From the NCBI GenBank assembly GCA_947468255.1, contig CANIMM010000145.1:1-7561 (forward strand): a DNA stretch of 7,561 nt, written 5' to 3'. A program made the translations under genes and the position numbers. This stretch comes from Chitinophagaceae bacterium. Lineage in GTDB: Bacteria; Bacteroidota; Bacteroidia; Chitinophagales; Chitinophagaceae. The notes under the pieces were generated by a model that was given only the letters and a program-made list of their open reading frames with translations, did not search any database and had not been told where the DNA came from. Positions 1-6,013 of the stretch are shown here, in pieces (position 1 is the first letter of the stretch; every line of letters starts with the position of its first letter).

Positions 1-1284
1 AGCAAGCTTGCTACTAAACCCAATATTGTAATCATTTTGGTAGATGATCTTGGATATAATGATGTGTCTTATTATGGGACGAAATATATCCGAACTCCCA
101 ATATTGATGCAATTTGTTCTTCGGGTATGCGATTCGACCATTTCTATTCGAATGCTCCAGTATGCTCCCCTACCCGTGCCTCCTTATTAAGTGGTCGTTA
201 TCCTGAAAGAATAGGTGTACCAGGATTGGTTCGTTCTACCCCATCGGATAATTTTGGATTTCTTAAAAAAGGAGTATTGTTCCTCCCTCAATATTTGAAA
301 GCAGCCAATTATCATACTGCCATTATTGGTAAATGGAATTTAGGACTTAGTTCTCCCAATTTGCCCAATGATAAGGGCTTCGATTATTTCCATGGTTTTT
401 TAGATGATATGATGAACGATTATACCACCCATTTAAGAAACGGGAATAATTTTATGCGTGAAAATAAAAAAATCATTAATCCTGTAGGTCATGCTACAGA
501 TATATTTACCCAATGGGCTGTTGATTATATTGGTACTCAAAAATCTAGTGCCAATCCATTTTTTTTATACCTGGCATACAATGCGCCGCACTCACCTGTA
601 CAGCCACCAGCCAATTGGTTAGCAAAAGTAGCTGAGCGTGAAAAAGGAATTTCAGAAACTCAAGTAAATTTGGTTGCATTGATTGAACATTTAGACGATG
701 GAATAGGCAAAGTAATTCAATCTTTAAAAAATGCAGGGAAATATGAGAATACTTTAATTGTATTTCTAAGTGATAATGGTGGATTATTATCCAATGGTTC
801 CAACAACGGCAATCTTCGTGGTACAAAAGCGGGTGTGTACGAAGGCGGTATCAGAGTGCCCGCATGCATCGCCTGGCCCAACCATATCGCTGCAAATAGT
901 TCGAATGATGAAAGCGTAATGACAATGGATATTTTTCCTACAATAAAAGATATTGTAGGAAAAAAGAGTGATTCGGTCATTGATGGCGTTAGTTTGCTTC
1001 CGCTTTTAAATGCTTCTGCACGTACTAATCAACCTCGGAATCTGTTTTTTTCAATGAGAGATGGAGGAGCAAGAATGGTTGGACAAACCATTCAAGCGGT
1101 AATTTCTGGCGATTGGAAACTTTTACAAAATAGCCCGTTTCAGCCTTATGAATTATACAACCTTTCAACCGATCCTTTCGAACAACATAATGTAGCGGAT
1201 TCTGCAGTGAAAAAATTTCAGGAACTACAAAAAGAAATGGTCAAACATATAAAACTTGGTGGCCGTATTCCCTGGCAAGAATAG
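1..1284 (+). CDS. Type I (formylglycine) sulfatase, 5'-truncated by window edge
   Basis: Hydrolase of sulfate esters, probably on a sulfated glycan, and by family habit exported to the periplasm or surface. The reading frame is open from base 1. The residues before the TTG at 37 (KPNIVIIL, leading into VDDLG) are the conserved first strand of sulfatases, so the true start and any signal peptide lie left of the window; 427 residues are visible. Counting from base 1: calcium ligands D15/D16, the CSPTR signature with the Cys converted to formylglycine at residue 55 (bases 163-165), catalytic Lys in GKWNLG (residues 110-115), His197 in APH, D258/N259 in SDNGG, and Lys276 in GTKAGVYEGG. The usual His of GKWHLG is Asn here (bases 337-339). 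The C-terminal ELYNLSTDPFEQHNVA block is typical and the stop is TAG, so the 3' end is intact. Maturation needs a formylglycine-generating enzyme or anSME, not seen here. Substrate and SulfAtlas subfamily cannot be read from the sequence. Confidence 0.95.
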   Translation, partial: SKLATKPNIVIILVDDLGYNDVSYYGTKYIRTPNIDAICSSGMRFDHFYSNAPVCSPTRASLLSGRYPERIGVPGLVRSTPSDNFGFLKKGVLFLPQYLKAANYHTAIIGKWNLGLSSPNLPNDKGFDYFHGFLDDMMNDYTTHLRNGNNFMRENKKIINPVGHATDIFTQWAVDYIGTQKSSANPFFLYLAYNAPHSPVQPPANWLAKVAEREKGISETQVNLVALIEHLDDGIGKVIQSLKNAGKYENTLIVFLSDNGGLLSNGSNNGNLRGTKAGVYEGGIRVPACIAWPNHIAANSSNDESVMTMDIFPTIKDIVGKKSDSVIDGVSLLPLLNASARTNQPRNLFFSMRDGGARMVGQTIQAVISGDWKLLQNSPFQPYELYNLSTDPFEQHNVADSAVKKFQELQKEMVKHIKLGGRIPWQE

Positions 1285-1356
1285 CAATATTGGTATGGGA
1301 AAATAAATAGCTTACTCTACATTTATTATAGGTGAAATTCAATTGATTGATATCCT

Positions 1357-2367
1357 CTATTGATTTACTAATGGAGCTACTTTTGTACCAATCAACTCTA
1401 TTGATTTCAATAATTGTTGATGAGTAAGTCCAGCATCCATTTGAAAAGTAAATCGAGTAATTCCTCCTAATGCCTCACTGTGACGAAGTATTTTTGAAGC
1501 AACAGCTTCTGGGCTGTCAACCAGCAAAGCTCCCAATGCGCTATTTTGATTGTCAAACCCTGCTTTGGTTACAGGCGAAAACCCTCTTTCTTTTCCTATG
1601 CGTGTAAACATTTCTGCATATCCAGGATAATAATCATTAATGGCTTCTTCTCTTGTGTTTGCCACATAGCCCAGTGAGTGAAGTCCTACTTTTAATTGTT
1701 CGGGTGAATGTCCTGCTTGCTCACCTGCATTTCTGTATAAATCAATTAAGGGTCTGAATCGATGCGTTTCACCTCCAATAATTGCCACCATTAGCGGCAA
1801 TCCCAAAGTACCAGCTCTTGCAAAAGACGTTGGGGTACCTCCCACACCAAGCCATATCGGCAACTTGTTTTGCAAAGGTCGAGGATAAATAGTTTGATTT
1901 TTTAATGCAGCCCGAAATTGACCAGACCAATTAACTAATTCATTGTCTCTTATTTTTAATAAAAGATCCAGCTTCTCAATAAAAAGTGCATCGTAATCGT
2001 TTAAGTTTAATCCAAAAAGAGGATACGATTCGGTGAAAGAACCTCTGCCTGCAACGATTTCAGCCCGGCCATTTGAAATTAAATCTAAAGTAGCAAAGTT
2101 TTGAAATACCCTTACCGGATCTGCAGCACTTAACACAGTAACTGCACTGGTTAGGATGATACGTTTTGTGCGGGAAGCAGCTGCTCCTAAAATAACCGCA
2201 GGAGCAGAATCCAAAAATTCTTTGCGATAGTGTTCTCCAATTCCGAAAACATCTAAACCCACTTCATCTGCCCGCACAATTCTTTCTAGTAATTCGCCCA
2301 TAGCTTGTGCATTGCTTATTCCCGAATGATTGGGGGCACTAGCAAAACTATCTATTCCAATTTCCAT
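1357..2367 (-). CDS. LLM-class (luciferase-like) flavin-dependent oxidoreductase
   Basis: A 336-residue single-domain protein of the bacterial luciferase-like monooxygenase superfamily (COG2141 type), which folds as a TIM barrel and uses reduced FMN (F420 in some relatives) on a substrate I cannot name. Recognisable blocks are GIGEHYRKEF (residues 42-51), the strand around TSAVTVLSAADPVRVFQ (73-89), the hallmark SNGRAEIVAGRGSF (98-111), and PIWLGVGGTPTSFARAG (170-186), followed by the usual C-terminal helices. Length is normal for the family. The ATG at 2367 gives a proper first beta strand (MEIGIDSF), and only 21 bp separate it from the stop of the CDGSH gene upstream, so it is probably the last gene of the minus-strand operon. 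It converges on the sulfatase with 72 bp between stops and no clear terminator. No Shine-Dalgarno is visible. Family assignment is firm; the reaction is unknown. Confidence 0.9.
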   Translation of the reverse strand: MEIGIDSFASAPNHSGISNAQAMGELLERIVRADEVGLDVFGIGEHYRKEFLDSAPAVILGAAASRTKRIILTSAVTVLSAADPVRVFQNFATLDLISNGRAEIVAGRGSFTESYPLFGLNLNDYDALFIEKLDLLLKIRDNELVNWSGQFRAALKNQTIYPRPLQNKLPIWLGVGGTPTSFARAGTLGLPLMVAIIGGETHRFRPLIDLYRNAGEQAGHSPEQLKVGLHSLGYVANTREEAINDYYPGYAEMFTRIGKERGFSPVTKAGFDNQNSALGALLVDSPEAVASKILRHSEALGGITRFTFQMDAGLTHQQLLKSIELIGTKVAPLVNQ

Positions 2368-2388
2368 TAAATATCAATTTAAAAAAAT

Positions 2389-2628
2389 CTATAAACTCTT
2401 ATGGGCACCATCGCAAAACCCTGGATTAGCAGTTTGCTTGCAATTACATAAATAAGCTGTTTTAGTTTCTTCTGCTACAAAAATTTTGGGAACAAATGCA
2501 GAACCTTTATGTGCGCCATCACAAAATGGTTGTTTCGCTGATTTTCCGCATGCACACCATGCATAAGTCTTTCCGGCTTCTAATTGAACGGGTATGGGTG
2601 ATTTTCCTGCAATAGTTGGCTTGTCCAT
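2389..2628 (-). CDS. Double-CDGSH iron-sulfur protein (CISD3/Miner2-like)
   Basis: A 79-residue soluble protein made almost entirely of two CDGSH motifs, each expected to bind one [2Fe-2S] cluster by three Cys and one His. Motif 1 spans CACGKSAKQPFCDGAH, with ligands C25, C27, C36 and H40. Motif 2 spans CNCKQTANPGFCDGAH, with ligands C61, C63, C72 and H76. The tandem arrangement resembles the monomeric CISD3/Miner2 class rather than single-motif mitoNEET. No membrane anchor or signal is present, so it should be cytosolic. Proteins of this class are linked to electron transfer, cluster transfer and redox sensing, but a specific job cannot be read here. In motif 2 the usual Pro two residues before the third Cys is Gly, with a Pro one position earlier. 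It sits between the DinB and LLM oxidoreductase genes on the same strand (gaps 40 and 21 bp), which suggests a shared transcript and perhaps a redox role. Confidence 0.93.
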   Translation of the reverse strand: MDKPTIAGKSPIPVQLEAGKTYAWCACGKSAKQPFCDGAHKGSAFVPKIFVAEETKTAYLCNCKQTANPGFCDGAHKSL

Positions 2629-2668
2629 TTTGTTTATTTTATTGTGGTTATAAATAGTATATAATAGG

Positions 2669-3157
2669 TTATTTATTCAAATAAGCCATTTGACCTAAAT
2701 GATTGGCGAGGTGGATCGTTCTACTAATCAGCACATTTAACTTATTTCTCATTGGATCTTTTGCAAAGTCTTCATCTGATACAGCTGTATGCTTTGAAAG
2801 CCAATCCTCCAAACTAAATTGGCTAAATCGATTGTTTAATAAAATGGTAACAGTTTGGTATGCTTTTTTTAAATCCACGATGGAGGGAAATGTCTTATTG
2901 GACTTATCGGGATTTTTAATAAAAATATCCAAATATTCGGGAACAATACGGTCTCCTAAATCAAAAAGTCTTATCATATCATCACTTACAGCAATAATAT
3001 GTCCTAAAAGGTAAATACCCGTATTTCTGTTAGGTGCTGTTTCATTCATCAGCTGTTCGTCTGTTAATTTTTCAATTAGTTCAGCAAATTTTTTATTCTG
3101 TGCATCCCACATTGCTAAATTCATCTTGACTATTAGTTCTGCCTGTTGATTACTCAT
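2669..3157 (-). CDS. DinB-family (DinB/YfiT four-helix) protein
   Basis: A 162-residue protein that matches the DinB-like helical-bundle fold by length and by its spaced histidines: H53 in LLGHIIA, and H149/H153 in RTIHLANHLGQ near the C-terminus, the usual metal-binding triad. The helix order (amphipathic N-terminal helix with MWDAQNKKF, then LTDEQL, then the His-bearing GHI helix) is typical. Members include DNA-damage-induced proteins, and relatives serve as thiol-dependent transferases or metal-dependent hydrolases; which applies here is unknown. No signal peptide is present. The ATG at 3157 is chosen because it precedes the first helix and leaves about 36 nt to a good TAnnTTTG-type -7 element at 3194-3201. 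It is the first gene of the minus-strand cluster, 40 bp upstream of the CDGSH gene. Family assignment is confident, function is not. Confidence 0.85.
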   Translation of the reverse strand: MSNQQAELIVKMNLAMWDAQNKKFAELIEKLTDEQLMNETAPNRNTGIYLLGHIIAVSDDMIRLFDLGDRIVPEYLDIFIKNPDKSNKTFPSIVDLKKAYQTVTILLNNRFSQFSLEDWLSKHTAVSDEDFAKDPMRNKLNVLISRTIHLANHLGQMAYLNK

Positions 3158-3193
3158 TGTAAGTTATAATTGAATGATATCAGTATCGACAAT

Positions 3194-3201
3194 CAAAGGT
3201 A
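3194..3201 (-). promoter_or_regulatory. Candidate Bacteroidota -7 element (TACCTTTG) for the DinB-CDGSH-LLM operon
   Basis: Read on the minus strand, these bases are TACCTTTG, a perfect match to the Bacteroidota primary-sigma -7 consensus TAnnTTTG. A start point a few bases downstream would leave a leader of roughly 30 nt before the ATG at 3157. A clear TTTG -33 element at 19-21 nt spacing is missing; the corresponding region runs into the palindrome at 3222-3233. Position and match support it; the weak -33 box limits confidence. Confidence 0.45.
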
Positions 3202-3221
3202 CCGCAATTCAATAAGCTTCG

Positions 3222-3233
3222 CTTTAATTAAAG
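3222..3233. repeat. 12 bp perfect palindrome CTTTAATTAAAG, possible operator
   Basis: A perfect dyad without spacer lies 20 bp upstream (minus sense) of the candidate -7 element at 3194-3201, at about the place where the -33 contact would be. A regulator bound here would be well placed to control the minus-strand operon. It is AT-rich, so chance is a real alternative. Confidence 0.35.
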
Positions 3234-3259
3234 TTTAAATGTCGGTCAAGCCAGCGTAG

Positions 3260-3497
3260 ACTTAAGGTAGTAAACTGTTTATTCTTTTTAAATAATAATC
3301 TGAGTCAATAGAATGACTATTTTTTAGCGATTTCTCATTTGATTAAGGGTTTGCTAATATACACAAATGCTTTTCTGTCGTGTAAATCGTTAGCAGAAAG
3401 GGGAATAAAAAAGTCGACGACAATAATTAAAAACCTTACATTTAACAAATCAAAGCTGGCCTTATATTGGGGCTAAAGGATGTTAACTTAGGGTAGT
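3260..3497. repeat. Imperfect 12-mer direct repeat flanking the divergent intergenic region
   Basis: ACTTAAGGTAGT at 3260-3271 and ACTTAGGGTAGT at 3486-3497 match at 11 of 12 positions in the same orientation, 226 bp apart. The second copy ends 5 bp before the weak -33-like TTG of the plus-strand operon. They could be paired binding sites for one regulator, but a single pair of this length in AT-rich DNA may be coincidence. Confidence 0.25.
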
Positions 3498-3502
3498 CAT
3501 TA

Positions 3503-3533
3503 TTGACTTTTTTCGTTAAAGCTTCTAAAATTG
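3503..3533 (+). promoter_or_regulatory. Weak promoter candidate for the Gfo/Idh-NagX-NagB operon
   Basis: TTG at 3503-3505, a 20 bp spacer, then TAAAATTG at 3526-3533, which differs from TAnnTTTG at one position. The spacing suits a Bacteroidota promoter, but transcription would begin at or next to the ATG at 3538, giving a leaderless mRNA. The alternative TATATTGG at 3463-3470 also has one mismatch and would leave a normal leader. Neither is decisive. Confidence 0.2.
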
Positions 3534-3537
3534 CTAT

Positions 3538-4560
3538 ATGAAAAACTTATTCAACCGCAGGCGTTTCATTCGCGATACCTCACTGACTGTAGGTGCCATT
3601 GCATTTTCAAATACTGTATTGGCAGCATCGGATAAAACAAAATCTACTCTTTCAGGTAGAATAGGTATTATCGGACTAGATACTTCCCATAGTATTGCTT
3701 TTACAAAATCACTGAATGGAATCAATCCGTCAGAAAAATTCAATGGATTTAAAATTGTGGCTGCTTATCCCCTAGGTAGTGCCGACATTGAATCATCTGT
3801 AAAGCGCATACCGGGATATACAGAAGAAGTTAAAAAAATGGGGGTTGAAATTGTAAATTCGATTCAAGCCCTGCTTGAAAAAGTGGATTATATTTTGTTA
3901 GAAACCAACGATGGAAGACCCCATCTTGATCAGGCATTGCAAGTGATAAAGGCAGGAAAACCATTGTTCATCGATAAACCTGTTGCAGGAACATTACATG
4001 ATACCATTGCCATTTACAAGGCAGCTGTAGAAAACCATGTTCCAATATTTTCTAGTTCCTCGCTGCGTTACATGGAAACTGCTCAAGACGCGGCCAATGG
4101 AAAGCTGGGAAAAATATTGGGTGCGGATACTTACAGTCCTGCCACTTTGGAAAAAACTCATCCTGATTTTTTCTGGTATGGGATTCACGGTGTTGAAATA
4201 CTGTATACGGTGATGGGAAGCGGATGCAAGCAAATTACACGCACCAATACTGATAACACAGATATTGTAGTGGGCGTTTGGAATGATGGTCGAGTTGGAA
4301 CCTTTCGCGGTACTAGAACAGGCACTCATGATTATGGAGGAACAGCTTATGGTGAAAAGGGAAACCTCGTACTGGGTCCTTTCAAAGGATATGACAACTT
4401 GCTCGACAAGATCATTGAGTTTTTCAAATCCGGTATTTCACCAGTAAGCAACGAGGAAACATTGGAGATATATACATTCATGGAGGCCGCAGACGAAAGT
4501 AAAAGAAAAAATGGGATGCCGATTCTTCTTGAGGATGTATTCAGAAAAGCATCTCACTAA
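3538..4560 (+). CDS. Tat-exported Gfo/Idh/MocA-family oxidoreductase, GLDTSH variant
   Basis: A 340-residue protein of the Gfo/Idh/MocA sugar dehydrogenase superfamily, predicted to be periplasmic. The N-terminus carries a twin-arginine signal: NRRRFIR (residues 6-12), a hydrophobic stretch, and a VLA-A type cleavage site near residue 29. A Rossmann-like domain follows (from about residue 41), then a (D)KP motif with the presumed catalytic Lys147 (DKP, 146-148), and the second domain with His217 in WYGIHGVEILY. The dinucleotide motif is unusual: GLDTSH (46-51) stands where GxGxxG is expected, and the second strand ends in AAYPLGS with no acidic ribose ligand. This may be a distinct subfamily with altered cofactor use. 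It is the first gene of the plus cluster, 28 bp before a second Gfo/Idh gene. The start is fixed by the Tat signal. The substrate is probably a sugar or glycoside, not identifiable here. Confidence 0.88.
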   Translation: MKNLFNRRRFIRDTSLTVGAIAFSNTVLAASDKTKSTLSGRIGIIGLDTSHSIAFTKSLNGINPSEKFNGFKIVAAYPLGSADIESSVKRIPGYTEEVKKMGVEIVNSIQALLEKVDYILLETNDGRPHLDQALQVIKAGKPLFIDKPVAGTLHDTIAIYKAAVENHVPIFSSSSLRYMETAQDAANGKLGKILGADTYSPATLEKTHPDFFWYGIHGVEILYTVMGSGCKQITRTNTDNTDIVVGVWNDGRVGTFRGTRTGTHDYGGTAYGEKGNLVLGPFKGYDNLLDKIIEFFKSGISPVSNEETLEIYTFMEAADESKRKNGMPILLEDVFRKASH

Positions 4561-4588
4561 ACATTGTCTTAATCATTAATAAACTTGT

Positions 4589-5938
4589 ATGAGAAAAAAT
4601 GATTCACGCCGTGGGTTCATAAAAAAATCTACCACTACCGCAGCAGCAGTTGCCTTCGGAGGGATTCTCCCTGGTTTTTCAGCAAAAAATTACAAACGCA
4701 TTCTAGGATCCAATGAAAAGATTGCTGTTGCATCAATGGGTGTAAATAGTCGCGGATATGCTGTTGCCACCAACTTCGCTGCGCAGAAGAATGCAGAACT
4801 GATCCATATTTGTGATGTAGATTCAAGAGCAGCCGACAAATGTATCAATGCAGTTGAAAAAATTCAAAACAAAAGGCCCCAAGCAACACCCGATTTTAGG
4901 CATGCTTTGGAAGATAAGAACGTTGATGTGCTAATTGTAACTGCACCAGACCATTGGCATGCACCAGCAGCCATGCTAGCCTGTGCAGCAGGAAAACATG
5001 TCTATTTGGAAAAGCCTTGCAGCCACAATCCAAATGAAGGTGAGATGTTGGTTAAATCTGCCAAAAAATACAATCGTGTTTTACAAATGGGTAACCAACG
5101 TCGCTCCTGGCCCAATGTTGCAGCTGCAATTGCAGCACTTCATGCGGGTGTTATAGGTAAACCATATTATGCAAAGACCTGGTATTCCAATAATCGTGCA
5201 TCCATTGGCGTTGGAAAAGAAATAGCGGTGCCAACATGGTTAAACTATGATCTTTGGCAAGGACCTGCTCCGCGCCGTGCATACAAGGACAACCTCATCC
5301 ATTACAACTGGCATTGGTTCTGGCATTGGGGAACTGGCGAGGCTTTGAACAATGGGACACATATGGTAGACCTTGCTAGGTGGGGGCTTCAAGTGGAATA
5401 TCCTACCAAGGTAAGTTCATCCGGCGGAAGATTTCGGTATCAGGATGATTGGCAAACACCCGATACGCAAATGATCAGCATTGAGTTTGGTAACAAGGGA
5501 ATGATCTCATGGGAAGGAAGAAGCTGCAATGGAAAAAACAGTGAAGGCACTAGTACGGGCATCATTTTTTATGCAGAAAATGGAAGCATGACTATTGAAA
5601 GTGGCAATGCATATAAAATTCATGATCTAAAAAACAACCTAATCAAAGAAGTGAAAGATGATCGAGTCATCAGCACCAGCAACCTTGTAGATCCTGCTCA
5701 GGAACTGGATGCATTGCATATCCAGAATTTCTTTGATGGTATCAAAAACGGCACAGCGGTTAGATCTGATATTGTCAGTGGCCACCAAAGCACTTTGCTT
5801 GTACAGTTGGGAAATATTGCACAACGCTCAGGTCATACCCTCCATATCAATCCATCCAATGGACATATTTTAAATGACAATGAGGCAATGAAATATTGGA
5901 GCAGGGAATATGAAAAAGGATGGGAACCGAAAATTTAA
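4589..5938 (+). CDS. Tat-exported Gfo/Idh/MocA-family oxidoreductase with long C-terminal domain
   Basis: A 449-residue NAD(P)-dependent oxidoreductase of the Gfo/Idh/MocA superfamily, of the larger type common in Bacteroidota and Planctomycetota. A textbook Tat signal SRRGFIK (residues 6-12) precedes an Ala-rich hydrophobic stretch and a likely cleavage at FSA-K (about 32), so the mature enzyme should fold with its cofactor in the cytoplasm and act in the periplasm. The Rossmann motif is GVNSRG (51-56), and an acidic residue D76 (CDVD) ends the second strand, which favours NAD. Further blocks are APDHWHAPA (119-127), YLEKPCSHNP with Lys142 (139-148), and NNGTHMVDLARWG (254-266) with His258. 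The Trp/His-rich YNWHWFWHWGTGEA segment (239-252) is a family trait. It lacks the HGLGP-type signature I associate with GH109, so a glycosidase call is not supported. It follows the first Gfo/Idh gene by 28 bp and likely shares its transcript; the two are only distantly similar, not a recent duplication. Confidence 0.92.
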   Translation: MRKNDSRRGFIKKSTTTAAAVAFGGILPGFSAKNYKRILGSNEKIAVASMGVNSRGYAVATNFAAQKNAELIHICDVDSRAADKCINAVEKIQNKRPQATPDFRHALEDKNVDVLIVTAPDHWHAPAAMLACAAGKHVYLEKPCSHNPNEGEMLVKSAKKYNRVLQMGNQRRSWPNVAAAIAALHAGVIGKPYYAKTWYSNNRASIGVGKEIAVPTWLNYDLWQGPAPRRAYKDNLIHYNWHWFWHWGTGEALNNGTHMVDLARWGLQVEYPTKVSSSGGRFRYQDDWQTPDTQMISIEFGNKGMISWEGRSCNGKNSEGTSTGIIFYAENGSMTIESGNAYKIHDLKNNLIKEVKDDRVISTSNLVDPAQELDALHIQNFFDGIKNGTAVRSDIVSGHQSTLLVQLGNIAQRSGHTLHINPSNGHILNDNEAMKYWSREYEKGWEPKI

Positions 5939-5955
5939 TTTTAAATCATAGTCAG

Positions 5956-5989
5956 TATCTGCTTTGGGTCTTATAACTTTTAGCAGATA
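5956..5989. repeat. Perfect 8 bp inverted repeat in the 75 bp intergenic gap
   Basis: TATCTGCT at 5956-5963 is exactly complementary to AGCAGATA at 5982-5989, with an 18-nt loop. It starts 17 bp after the upstream stop codon and ends 24 bp before the ATG at 6014. No T-run follows, so it is not an intrinsic terminator. It could be an mRNA processing or stability hairpin between the oxidoreductase and membrane-protein genes, or a regulator site for an internal promoter; a one-mismatch TAACTTTT (-7 like) lies in the loop at 5974-5981. Confidence 0.4.
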
Positions 5990-6013
5990 GCGAAACTAGG
6001 ACCAATATACTTT

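Larger units (their letters stand above)
3158..3537. other. Divergent intergenic region (380 bp) between DinB and Gfo/Idh operons
   Basis: AT-rich stretch between two divergently read clusters with no convincing gene on either strand. It must contain the promoters of both. What can be seen is a consensus-like -7 element for the minus side (3194-3201), a 12 bp palindrome (3222-3233), a 12-mer direct repeat with one mismatch (3260-3271 and 3486-3497), a weak 6 bp inverted repeat with a 16-nt loop (3372-3377 with 3394-3399), and a weak plus-side promoter candidate (3503-3533). No T-box, riboswitch or tRNA pattern was recognised. Confidence 0.8.

Noticed and set aside
37..1284. Starting the sulfatase at TTG 37
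   Set aside because: In-frame codons before it encode the conserved KPNIVIIL strand directly preceding VDDLG, so the gene runs in from outside the window.
1302..1327. Inverted repeat AATAAAT / ATTTATT between the convergent sulfatase and LLM genes as a bidirectional terminator
   Set aside because: The 7 bp stem is purely A/T with a 12-nt loop and no following T-run; too weak to call.
2703..3014. 103-codon plus-strand open frame with a hydrophobic N-terminus
   Set aside because: It is antisense to the DinB-family gene, which has clear family motifs; the hydrophobic run is a by-product of the opposite strand.
3224..3304. A 26-codon open minus-strand stretch ending in residues like LSLRWLDRHLNFN, which resembles the C-terminal tail of some exported hydrolases
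   Set aside because: It has no start codon, is closed upstream by a stop at 3305-3307, and is too short to separate a gene remnant from chance.
3372..3399. TTTCTG / CAGAAA stem-loop in the divergent region as a terminator or small RNA
   Set aside because: Only 6 bp with a 16-nt loop; no promoter or T-tract linked to it.
3994..4329. A 111-codon minus-strand open frame inside the first Gfo/Idh gene, with similar antisense frames inside the sulfatase and the second Gfo/Idh gene
   Set aside because: They lie antisense to well-supported genes, show no recognisable domain and have low-complexity or Ser/Cys/His-rich translations typical of shadow frames.
4589..5938. Calling the second Gfo/Idh protein a GH109 alpha-N-acetylgalactosaminidase, tempting in an amino-sugar operon
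   Set aside because: The HGLGP-type signature I associate with GH109 is absent; the NNGTHMVDLARWG and YNWHWFWHWG blocks point to a different Gfo/Idh branch.
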